From assembly GCF_900111595.1 (NCBI RefSeq), contig NZ_FOHN01000007.1, forward strand, positions 62,001-126,000: a stretch of 64,000 nt of DNA, read 5' to 3'. This stretch comes from [Clostridium] polysaccharolyticum. Lineage in GTDB: Bacteria > Bacillota > Clostridia > Lachnospirales > Lachnospiraceae. Shown here one piece after another: positions 36,616 to 44,960 of this stretch. How positions within the stretch are numbered: position 1 is the first letter of the stretch; every line of letters starts with the position of its first letter. The position numbers and the translations under genes were made by a program. The notes beneath the pieces are model-generated. The model made no database searches, was not told the origin of the DNA, and worked only from the letters and a program-made list of their open reading frames with translations.

Positions 36616-37947
36616 ATGGAAAATAAAATTCAAAAAATTTATGAAGAAGATAAAAAAGTGTTACATCCCCTGCAACATGTGTCCTCACATGGTAATCCAC
36701 TTATTGTAGAAAGAGGAGAAGGTGTATATCTTTATTCAGTAGAAGGTAAAAAGATTTTAGATGCATTTGCTGGTATGTGGAATGTCAATATCGGTTATGG
36801 AAATAAAGAGGTTGCACAGGCAGCATATGATCAAATGTGCAAAATTGCTTATGGCTCTAACTTCTCAGGTTCTTCTACATTGCCACAGATTGAGTTAGCA
36901 CAAAAACTTGAAGGATATGCATATCCAAATTTAAGAACCACATTTTTCACTTGTGGTGGTTCCGAATCAAATGATTCTGCATTTAAGACAGCTCAATATT
37001 ATTGGAAAAGAAAAGGGAAAAAAAGTAAAACAAAGATTATTTGCTTGAATAATTCTTATCATGGAATGACTATGGCAGCAGCAAGTGCTACTGGTATTCC
37101 AAAATTCTGGAACATGTTTGAGAAGATACCAGGATTTGTTCATGTTCCAAATGCAAATCCGTATCGTTTTACAGGGGATGTTAAGGAAGGGGAAACTATT
37201 GGACAGGCAGCAGCTAGAGCATTTGAGGAAGCCGTTCTTAAAGAAGGTCCAGATACAGTTGCTGCATTTATTGCTGAACCAGTTCAAGGTTCAGGCGGTG
37301 GAATTGTACCACCATGCGATTATTTCCCGCTAATTCGTGAGATTTGTAATAAGTATGAAATTTTGATGATTGCAGACGAGGTTATTACCGGATTTGGAAG
37401 AACAGGAAAAATGTTTGCACATCATCATTGGAATGTACAGCCAGATATCCTTTCCTTTGCTAAGGGAATTACAAGTGGTTATGCACCATTAGGAGGAATT
37501 CAAGTAACAGATGAAATTAATGAAGTAATCCAGAATGCAAGTTCAGAAGAAGCATGGCTTCATGGTTTTACATATTCTGGACATGCTGCTTCATGTGCAG
37601 TAGCTCTTAAGAATCTAGAGATTATTGAGAAAAATAATTTATTACAAAATGTGAATAATATGGGATCTGAGATGGCAGATGCATGTAATGAAATTGGTAA
37701 ATTAGATTGTGTTGGAAATGTAAGAAATATCGGATTGCTTTCTACAATTGAATTTGTTAAAAATAGAGAGACAAAAGAGCAGGATTTTGCATTAGCAGGT
37801 CAAGTAACGCAGAAATGTTTAGATATGGGTGTTCGTGTAAGAACTCTTGCAAATGCAATTTCCATTGCACCACCATTTATCATAAATAAACAGGAAATGG
37901 ATATTGTAATGAATACCATTAAGGAAGCAATTGAAAGCTGTAAATAA
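36616..37947 (+). CDS. Class III (omega) aminotransferase
   Basis: 443 residues, PLP-dependent. The family blocks are DAFAGMWNVNIGYGN, FTCGGSESNDSAFK, the PLP-ring EPVQGSGGGIVPP, ADEVITGFGRTG, and the Schiff-base Lys283 in FAKGITSGYAPLGG. Relatives act on the terminal amine of diamines or omega-amino acids with pyruvate or 2-oxoglutarate. With the aldehyde dehydrogenase at 42419 it could convert a diamine to an omega-amino acid, or it could aminate an aldehyde intermediate. Context supports supply of a building block; the substrate is not determined. Confidence 0.92.
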   Translation: MENKIQKIYEEDKKVLHPLQHVSSHGNPLIVERGEGVYLYSVEGKKILDAFAGMWNVNIGYGNKEVAQAAYDQMCKIAYGSNFSGSSTLPQIELAQKLEGYAYPNLRTTFFTCGGSESNDSAFKTAQYYWKRKGKKSKTKIICLNNSYHGMTMAAASATGIPKFWNMFEKIPGFVHVPNANPYRFTGDVKEGETIGQAAARAFEEAVLKEGPDTVAAFIAEPVQGSGGGIVPPCDYFPLIREICNKYEILMIADEVITGFGRTGKMFAHHHWNVQPDILSFAKGITSGYAPLGGIQVTDEINEVIQNASSEEAWLHGFTYSGHAASCAVALKNLEIIEKNNLLQNVNNMGSEMADACNEIGKLDCVGNVRNIGLLSTIEFVKNRETKEQDFALAGQVTQKCLDMGVRVRTLANAISIAPPFIINKQEMDIVMNTIKEAIESCK

Positions 37948-37965
37948 TAGAGTGGAGATAAATCT

Positions 37966-39831
37966 ATGTGTGGAATTTGTGGAATGTTTAACACAATTGG
38001 CTATGGAGAAGCCAACGTAGAACAAATCAAATTGATGACAAAAACATTTATTCATAGAGGACCAGATGAAGAGGGGTATCGAATTACGGATTATTATGGA
38101 TTGGGATTTTGCCGATTAAGTATCATTGATCTTGGCAATGGAAATCAACCCATCGTGAATGAGGAGCATACCATATATTTAATATGCAATGGAGAAATCT
38201 TCAATTATCTAGAATTAAGAAAAGAACTAATTGCAAAAGGACATGTATTCTGCACGAATACAGATGTGGAAGTACTGCTGCATCTGTATGAAGAGATGGG
38301 CGAACAGATGCTAGATCGAATTAATGGACAATTTGCATTTGCAATTATTGATGAAAATCGTCAAAAGATATTCCTTGCAAGAGATCAGTTTGGGGTAATG
38401 CCTTTGTTCTATACCGTAATTGATGGAGTATTGTTTTTTGCGTCGGAGATAAAGGCGCTTTTAACAAATCAAAAGGTAAAGAGAAAAGTAGATTTAACCA
38501 GTATGGAGCAGTTCTTCTCTTTACCTGCTCCAGTTAGCCCTCGTACTATGTTTGAGAACATAAAGAGTCTTCAGCCAGGACATTATCTGATAGCACGTCA
38601 TAATCGGGAAGAAATACAAGTGCACGAATATTGGGATGTTGTATATCCAAAAACAGCCGAGTCTTATGAGAGGCATCCGGAAAGTTACTATACTGAGAAA
38701 TTGGAAGAATTATTATTACAGTCAGTTAAGTATCGATTACAAGCAGATGTTGAAGTGGGTGCATTTCTAAGTGGGGGACTAGATTCCTCCTTAATTACTT
38801 GTATGATGAAAGCTCTGTCTTCTGAACAAAGAAAACTTTTCTCTGTTATTTTTGAAAATAAAGATTTTTCAGAGCAGAAATATTCTGAGCTTGTTGCGAA
38901 AAAGCTAGGGTACGAGCATCATAAAGTGCTTTTTCAGACAGAAGATGTTGCAAAGCGATTGAGAGAAGTAATATATCATACCGAAGCACCTGTAAAGGAG
39001 GCTTATAATACAGCTACATTAGCACTATCGGGAGAGGCAAGAAAAAGCGGAATAAAAGTAATTTTGACAGGAGAAGGTTCCGATGAACTTTTCGCTGGAT
39101 ATCCTAGCTATCGGTTTGATAAATTGCGTTATGCGAGAAATATGAATGCAAAAGCAAGTAAAGAAGAAAAGGCATATCGTGAAAAAGTATGGGGAGATCC
39201 ATTATTTAAATACGAAAGCGATTTTACAGAATTATTTAAAATTAAAAGGGAACTCTTTAGTAGTAAAGTAATGGAAAAATATAGTGAATTTGACTATACA
39301 AAATTTAATGTGGTAAATACTTCAAAGATTATAGGCAGACATCCAATCCATCAGAGATCCTATATTGACATGAAAGTAAGACTAGCGGATCATTTAATCT
39401 CGGATCATAGTGACCGAATGTTAATGGCCAATTCCGTAGAAGGCAGATTTCCATTTATGGATAAAGATTTAGTAGAATTCCTTACAAAAGTTCCACCAGA
39501 TCTTAAATTAAATAATTTTGTAGAAAAATATATTTTAAAAGAAGTTGCTAAAAAATATGTTCCGAATGAAATTATCAATCGAGAGAAATTTATTTTCGTT
39601 GCTCCTGGAAGTCCATTTCTGTTAAAAGAAAATTTCGAGTGGATCAATGATTTGTTATCCTATGAAAGAATCAAAAGGCAGGGATACTTTAATCCAGATA
39701 CAGTGGAACGATTAAAAAAACAATATTGTTCATCGGACTTTAGTTTAAGCACATCAATTGATGTTGATTATATGCTTATGGTGATTACCTTTTGCATATT
39801 CTTGGATGTCTTTCAGATGCAGGATCTATAG
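37966..39831 (+). CDS. Asparagine synthetase-type glutamine amidotransferase
   Basis: 621 residues. The N-terminal glutaminase nucleophile is Cys2 (MCGICGMFN), with glutamine-site motifs CRLSIIDLGNGNQP and CNGEIFNY. The ATP pyrophosphatase domain has its PP-loop SGGLDSS near residue 268 and LTGEGSDELFAGY. It activates a carboxylate as acyl-AMP and adds ammonia. In a biosynthetic cluster such AsnB relatives usually make a tailoring amide or, without ammonia, couple an amine. All active-site residues look intact, so I expect glutamine-dependent amidation. Housekeeping asparagine synthesis is possible but less likely in this position. Confidence 0.9.
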   Translation: MCGICGMFNTIGYGEANVEQIKLMTKTFIHRGPDEEGYRITDYYGLGFCRLSIIDLGNGNQPIVNEEHTIYLICNGEIFNYLELRKELIAKGHVFCTNTDVEVLLHLYEEMGEQMLDRINGQFAFAIIDENRQKIFLARDQFGVMPLFYTVIDGVLFFASEIKALLTNQKVKRKVDLTSMEQFFSLPAPVSPRTMFENIKSLQPGHYLIARHNREEIQVHEYWDVVYPKTAESYERHPESYYTEKLEELLLQSVKYRLQADVEVGAFLSGGLDSSLITCMMKALSSEQRKLFSVIFENKDFSEQKYSELVAKKLGYEHHKVLFQTEDVAKRLREVIYHTEAPVKEAYNTATLALSGEARKSGIKVILTGEGSDELFAGYPSYRFDKLRYARNMNAKASKEEKAYREKVWGDPLFKYESDFTELFKIKRELFSSKVMEKYSEFDYTKFNVVNTSKIIGRHPIHQRSYIDMKVRLADHLISDHSDRMLMANSVEGRFPFMDKDLVEFLTKVPPDLKLNNFVEKYILKEVAKKYVPNEIINREKFIFVAPGSPFLLKENFEWINDLLSYERIKRQGYFNPDTVERLKKQYCSSDFSLSTSIDVDYMLMVITFCIFLDVFQMQDL

Positions 39832-39883
39832 CATTTGAATATATTATAATTGATGGAAGATAGGAAAATAATGGAGGTGTTCC

Positions 39884-40123
39884 ATGAGTCTACAAGAGAT
39901 AGAAAGTGGTCTTTATGAGATCTGGAAAAATATATTAGGAAAAGATAATTTTACTATAGAGCAAGATTTCTATGATATAGGTGGAGTTTCATTACAGGCT
40001 TTTAAGATGCTGGCAGAGATTAAAAAAACCTATGGAGTGCAAATTGAGCTCATGTATATACTAGAAGATATATCAATTCAGTCACTTGCGAAGCTAATTG
40101 AAAACAAACTAAAGAACGTATAG
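39884..40123 (+). CDS. Free-standing carrier protein 1
   Basis: 79 residues, four-helix acyl/peptidyl carrier size. The phosphopantetheine attachment Ser36 lies in DIGGVSLQA, an NRPS-type LGGxSL motif. TGGAGG precedes the ATG. It is followed closely (12 nt) by the second radical SAM gene, which may act on a carrier-bound substrate. Confidence 0.9.
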   Translation: MSLQEIESGLYEIWKNILGKDNFTIEQDFYDIGGVSLQAFKMLAEIKKTYGVQIELMYILEDISIQSLAKLIENKLKNV

Positions 40124-40135
40124 GAGGAGTAATAA

Positions 40136-41665
40136 ATGAAATTTAATGAGATTTTTTTGGAGGAAAAAAAGATAGATGTATTAATGATCCAACCTCCTGT
40201 GCTCAAGCATGTCGCAGTTGAACAGATTGATGTGGTTCAAACACATTACTGGGAGGAAAGCGACAAGATAGGTTCCCTTATCGGGGATCTTCCTATTGAA
40301 CCAAACTGGGGATTGCTTTTCCTTTCATCAGCATTAAAAAATCATTTATTTACAACACAGTTAATTGATTTTCATTTATATGATTATGTTAAATATGAGA
40401 AAACAGGTGAATTTATCACAGAAAAAGATATGGAAGAAGTACTAAAGAAAAAGAAATTTAAAATTGTGTGTTTATCATCTCTTACACGTTCTAGTTTACG
40501 AGCAATGGAAATTGCAAAAATCTGTAAGAAATTGAATCCAGAATGTGTCGTAATTGCAGGCGGAATTCATTTTACTTTTGTAGTAGAAGATTCTTTAAAG
40601 AATTGTGATTCAATTGACATTATCGTAAAGGGTGAGGGAGAAGAAATATTGCCTGAACTAGTAAAACGAATAATAGAAGATAAAGATTGGACAGATTTAA
40701 CGGGCATTGCTTATCGGAATGAAGCGGGAGAGATCATAAATGATAAAATGATTAACCACATTTATGATATTAATCAGATTCCGCTTCCGGATTATGATCA
40801 GTGGCCTGAAGATGTTCCGTTGATTCCTCGAATCTATTTATCCAGAGGTTGTATTGGTGATTGTGACTATTGCGTTGTAAACCAGTTATTCCTTTGTGAT
40901 TATCGTAAGAGAGAACTTAAAGATGTAATAGCTGAAATAAAGATGGTTCATGAGAAGTATGGCTGTACCGAAATGCTGATTGGAGACTTGTGTTTCCCAT
41001 GCAATAAGAAAGATACTATAGAATTTTGCAAGCTTCTCATTGAGAGCGGGGTGGATATGAAATGGTGGTGTCAGACACGTCCAAATATACTTGATGATGA
41101 AACATTAGGATATCTGAAAAAGGCAGGTTGTGTTCAAGTGGCTATCGGTATCGAAAGTGTTGAAGAAGAAGTCTTGCAAAAAACAAATTCCAAGAAATAC
41201 GATGCGAATAAAGACAAAGCAATTGATGAAATTTGTGCTATGGTAAAAAAATATGATATTGCTATACAAGGATATTTTATTATTGGATTGCCGGGAGATA
41301 CGCTGGATACTTGTATCTCAACTATTAAGCTGCTTGATAAATTAACGGCAGAAAATTTAGTTGATGTTACGCATATCTCCGTTATGGTTCCATATCCAGG
41401 TACTGATATTATGAGTAACCATGAACGCTACGGCATGGAGATTGTAGACAATGATTACTCTCATTATCTAATGAATTGTGATTTAATGAATGCAGGTGTG
41501 CCAGTTTACGTAACAGATTCGTTAGATAATTATCAGATTTATAGTCTATGGCAGCTAGCATTGAGTACAGTTGCTAAAAATTATAAGAAACGTAACAATA
41601 TTAATCATTTGATGTTTGACAAGCTAGAGAATTTTGTTGTAAACATGAAATTGCTACCAGATTAG
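40136..41665 (+). CDS. Cobalamin-binding-domain radical SAM enzyme 2
   Basis: 509 residues and the same architecture as the protein at 26268: B12-binding region (about 15-195, VIAGGIHFTFVVED and VKGEGEE), then radical SAM core with Cys239, Cys243 and Cys246 in CIGDCDYC. Shared landmarks are IGDLP.EPN.G near the N-terminus, DFH.YD, MKWWCQT and HISVMVPYPGT. An unusual extra pair of Cys lies in GDLCFPC (about residues 283-286), where paralogue 1 has GDLTYQI. The two enzymes probably act at different steps or positions of the same molecule. Confidence 0.88.
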   Translation: MKFNEIFLEEKKIDVLMIQPPVLKHVAVEQIDVVQTHYWEESDKIGSLIGDLPIEPNWGLLFLSSALKNHLFTTQLIDFHLYDYVKYEKTGEFITEKDMEEVLKKKKFKIVCLSSLTRSSLRAMEIAKICKKLNPECVVIAGGIHFTFVVEDSLKNCDSIDIIVKGEGEEILPELVKRIIEDKDWTDLTGIAYRNEAGEIINDKMINHIYDINQIPLPDYDQWPEDVPLIPRIYLSRGCIGDCDYCVVNQLFLCDYRKRELKDVIAEIKMVHEKYGCTEMLIGDLCFPCNKKDTIEFCKLLIESGVDMKWWCQTRPNILDDETLGYLKKAGCVQVAIGIESVEEEVLQKTNSKKYDANKDKAIDEICAMVKKYDIAIQGYFIIGLPGDTLDTCISTIKLLDKLTAENLVDVTHISVMVPYPGTDIMSNHERYGMEIVDNDYSHYLMNCDLMNAGVPVYVTDSLDNYQIYSLWQLALSTVAKNYKKRNNINHLMFDKLENFVVNMKLLPD

Positions 41666-41675
41666 GAGGCGTAAT

Positions 41676-42404
41676 GTGAAGATAGAGATGGATGCCAGAG
41701 TGGCAGAACAATACGATAATGTACAAGTGGGTGTGCTTATTATTAAGCAGGTTATAAATGAATATAAAGGAAATGAGGAACAGCTTGACCAGTTGTTAGC
41801 GGAACAAGAACAAAAGATTCTTGATGATTATCAAGGTATACAAATACAGGAGAAGGAAGAGATAAAGGTTTGGCGAAATGTATATCGCCAATTTGGTGCA
41901 AAAGCTAGTAAATTTCATTGTTCCATCGAAAATCTGATCAGAAGGATCATTTCTGATAATAATGAACATCACATCCGAAGAATTAATCCAGTTGTTGATA
42001 TATACAATGCAATTTCCTTAAAATACAGACTTCCAGTAGGTGGAGACAATTTAGACGCAGTCAGCGAGTATATTAAACTTACAATTGCGGATGGAACAGA
42101 GTCTTTCTATGTACTGCATGGTTCTGAAGCAGAACTTGTGAAAGAAAACGAAGTAATATATAGGGATAGTCAAGAAGTACTTTGTAGAAGATGGAATTGG
42201 CGTGAATGTGAAAAAACAAAAATAAGTGAGGATACAAAAAATATTTGTTTATTTGTTGAACAGGTAGGACTGCTTCAGGAAGAAGAAGTCATGGATGTTT
42301 TAAAAGATATGGCATCTTTAATCTCAAAATATTGCGGAGGGGTATTTGAATTGACGGTTTTAAACAAGAACAGGTTATCCATGGTGGTTGAAGAATTTCA
42401 ATAA
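41676..42404 (+). CDS. B3/B4 (tRNA-editing-like) domain protein
   Basis: 242 residues from GTG 41676, AGGAGG 6 nt upstream; the ATG two bases earlier is out of frame and stops at once. The central region (WRNVYRQFGAKASKF, then RRINPVVDIYNAISLKYRLPVGGDNLD) is the hallmark of the B3/B4 domain of phenylalanyl-tRNA synthetase beta subunit, where it clears misacylated tRNA. Stand-alone versions exist in bacteria. In this cluster it could protect the producer from mischarging with a non-protein amino acid made by the pathway, or it could have a biosynthetic role. Confidence 0.8.
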   Translation: MKIEMDARVAEQYDNVQVGVLIIKQVINEYKGNEEQLDQLLAEQEQKILDDYQGIQIQEKEEIKVWRNVYRQFGAKASKFHCSIENLIRRIISDNNEHHIRRINPVVDIYNAISLKYRLPVGGDNLDAVSEYIKLTIADGTESFYVLHGSEAELVKENEVIYRDSQEVLCRRWNWRECEKTKISEDTKNICLFVEQVGLLQEEEVMDVLKDMASLISKYCGGVFELTVLNKNRLSMVVEEFQ

Positions 42405-42418
42405 AGGAGGTTGGAATT

Positions 42419-43882
42419 ATGCAGATAAAAGAAGGAATTACGATTTATACAGAAGCCTATATAGATGGTAAGTATCAAAAGTCTGTAACAGGAAAAACAT
42501 TCGAGAATATAAGTCCGATTGATGGAAGTGTAATTACAGACATTGCCTTTTGCCAGATAGAAGATGTTAATCTTGCTGTAAAGGCTGCAAGAAGAGCCTT
42601 TGAAGAAGGTGTCTGGTCAGGTCAAAATCCTGAAAACAGAAAAGAGATCCTCTACAAATTTGCTGATATCATAGAGGAACATATTGAAGAGTTAGCATAT
42701 CTAGAAACGCTTGATATGGGAAAACCAATTAATAATTCCATGGGGGAAATGAAGCGTTGTGTGAAAGGAATTCGCTGGTTCGGAGAAGCCATCGATAAAG
42801 TATATGGTGATGTAGCAACAACCAGAAATTCTATTTTTGCAACAATTACAAAGGAACCTGTTGGAGTTGTTGCAGCTGTTATTCCATGGAACTATCCTTT
42901 AATGATGGCGGTATGGAAGTTTGCTCCAGCACTAGCTGCTGGTAATAGTGTAATTGTAAAACCAGCAGAACAATCACCACTTACAATGTTAAGGATTGCA
43001 GAATTTGCAACACAAGCAGGAATTCCAAATGGAGTCTTACAGGTACTTCCAGGATTAGGTGAAGTTACAGGGAAGGTATTAGGAGAGCATATGGATGTAG
43101 ATAAAATCACCTTTACAGGTTCTGCTGAGGTGGGAAAAATGATGCTGCAGTATGCTGGAAATTCAAATATGAAGCGAGTGTCTCTGGAATGTGGTGGAAA
43201 ATGTCCAAACATTGTATTTGCAGATGCCAAGAATCTGGATGATGTTGCAAAACAAACGGTTGGAGCTATGTTTTACAATAGTGGACAAGTTTGTGATGCA
43301 CCTACTAGACTTTTGGTTGATAAAAAAATTAAAGACGATTTGCTTAAGAAAATTCTTATGTATTGTAAAGAGTATCAGCCTTGTAATCCGTTTGATCCAA
43401 AATGCAATATGGGAACCATTGTAAGCCGTGAGCAGATGGAAAGAGTGTTATCGTATATAGAGATTGGGAAAAAAGAAGGAGCCCAGCTTCTAATTGGTGG
43501 TAATCAGGTTCATCCAGTAGAAGGTGGATATTATATAGAGCCAACTATATTTGTTAATGTAAAAAATTCTATGAGAATTGCACAAGAGGAAATCTTCGGA
43601 CCAGTTTTATGCGTTCTTGAGTTTGATTCCTGCCAGGAAGCAATTGAAATTGCAAATGATTCCAGTTATGGTTTATGTGCATTTGTGTGGACGGATGACC
43701 TTAAGAAGGCGATGCAATTACGATCTAAGATTAAATGTGGTAAAGTGTTAATCAATAGTACAAGTGATGGAGATTGGAGTGTTCCACATGGTGGATTTAA
43801 ACAATCTGGTTTTGGACGAGATAAATCATTGGAAGCAATGGATCAATATCTTCAGACAAAACTAACATGGTTTGAATTTTAG
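42419..43882 (+). CDS. NAD(P)+-dependent aldehyde dehydrogenase
   Basis: 487 residues. Full ALDH family features: PWNYPLMMAVWKFAPALAAGN, FTGSAEVGK, the general base Glu257 in LECGGKCPNI, and the nucleophile Cys292 in NSGQVCDAP. The C-terminal EEIFGPVLCV block is present. It most resembles the betaine-/aminobutyraldehyde group. It lies three genes after the amidotransferase, so together with the omega-aminotransferase it could turn a diamine-derived amino-aldehyde into an omega-amino acid. AAGGAGG precedes the ATG. Confidence 0.92.
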   Translation: MQIKEGITIYTEAYIDGKYQKSVTGKTFENISPIDGSVITDIAFCQIEDVNLAVKAARRAFEEGVWSGQNPENRKEILYKFADIIEEHIEELAYLETLDMGKPINNSMGEMKRCVKGIRWFGEAIDKVYGDVATTRNSIFATITKEPVGVVAAVIPWNYPLMMAVWKFAPALAAGNSVIVKPAEQSPLTMLRIAEFATQAGIPNGVLQVLPGLGEVTGKVLGEHMDVDKITFTGSAEVGKMMLQYAGNSNMKRVSLECGGKCPNIVFADAKNLDDVAKQTVGAMFYNSGQVCDAPTRLLVDKKIKDDLLKKILMYCKEYQPCNPFDPKCNMGTIVSREQMERVLSYIEIGKKEGAQLLIGGNQVHPVEGGYYIEPTIFVNVKNSMRIAQEEIFGPVLCVLEFDSCQEAIEIANDSSYGLCAFVWTDDLKKAMQLRSKIKCGKVLINSTSDGDWSVPHGGFKQSGFGRDKSLEAMDQYLQTKLTWFEF

Positions 43883-43892
43883 TGAGGTTGGT

Positions 43893-44948
43893 ATGATAAA
43901 TAGCGATATTTATAGTTTTGAATATGAGTTTTTAGACGATTATAATAATTTTTGTATTCACAATAATATAAAACTTGTGCTGGATTATTATGGGGTAAAA
44001 CATAGTTCGCTTTATATTGATACAATACCTGGCATACGTTTTTGTGTGAATGAGGATGAACCTGAGAATCTGGAATGCATCTACGATATTGATAGTACCA
44101 GTGTGTTAAGTCCATTTGATTCACTGATACATATTAATTATCCTAGAGACAAGTCTGATAGTGTTGGAAATTTTGCAGAAATCAAAAAAAACATAGATGC
44201 AGGAATTCCTGTGATAGTAATGGTAGATGTATATGATTTGCCTTATATGCCATTTTATCATACAGAGCATTCCATTCATTCCATTCTTGTATGTGGTTAT
44301 GATGATAGCAAGGAAGAAATTACGTATGTAGATTGGTATAGTCCTTACTTTTCAAAAGGTACGATAGGATACCGAGATTATTTTAGGGCACGAGCATCCG
44401 AAAATCCAGCTGGAACACTTATGAATAGTGGTTTTCCAATCAAAAATCGATGGGTTCTTGTTGAGAGAGACGGATGGAATGCCAAGCCAGATGAACTCCT
44501 TAAGCACACAATTGATAAGATGGAATTTGCATATTATAGTAAAATAAATACGCAATATGCAAAAGAATGTGAAGGCATTGGAGCAATCATGAGATTACAG
44601 ACATTATTGCAAGAGATGTCTCGCATGCCAGAAAAATATGCAAAAGCGGTACTTTCAAAGCTTCACAAATACTTTTTTATGATGCCTAATTACTGGAATT
44701 TGTTTTCTTCAAATATCTTAAAAAACGTTATGGTAGCTGGTGTAGCAGTTGAAGATGAAAAACTAAACATATTGCAAAACAATAATGTACTATGGACAAG
44801 GATTTTGCGTCTTTTTGTGAAGGCAAACATGGGGAATTATGAATCTGTTTATCCAAAGATACTTGCTTCAATAGAACAAATCATTGAAAATGATTTTAAG
44901 TCCGAACATATTCTGCATTGCATAAAAACTGGTTTATCAAAAAATTAG
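43893..44948 (+). CDS. BtrH-type papain-fold protein 2 (putative acyl/aminoacyl transferase)
   Basis: 351 residues from ATG 43893; the TTG 43872 inside the previous gene lacks a site. The N-terminal 150 residues carry the BtrH-type triad more clearly than the first copy: Cys21 (NNFCIHNN), His129 in HTEHSIHSILVCGYD and Asp147 in YVDWYSP. The C-terminal half is helical and rich in Asn, Lys and Tyr. As no condensation domain is present in the cluster, I infer that this protein and the copy at 24395 form amide bonds from carrier-bound acyl groups. Peptidase-like release is the alternative. Confidence 0.7.
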   Translation: MINSDIYSFEYEFLDDYNNFCIHNNIKLVLDYYGVKHSSLYIDTIPGIRFCVNEDEPENLECIYDIDSTSVLSPFDSLIHINYPRDKSDSVGNFAEIKKNIDAGIPVIVMVDVYDLPYMPFYHTEHSIHSILVCGYDDSKEEITYVDWYSPYFSKGTIGYRDYFRARASENPAGTLMNSGFPIKNRWVLVERDGWNAKPDELLKHTIDKMEFAYYSKINTQYAKECEGIGAIMRLQTLLQEMSRMPEKYAKAVLSKLHKYFFMMPNYWNLFSSNILKNVMVAGVAVEDEKLNILQNNNVLWTRILRLFVKANMGNYESVYPKILASIEQIIENDFKSEHILHCIKTGLSKN

Positions 44949-44960
44949 GAGATATTTGTT

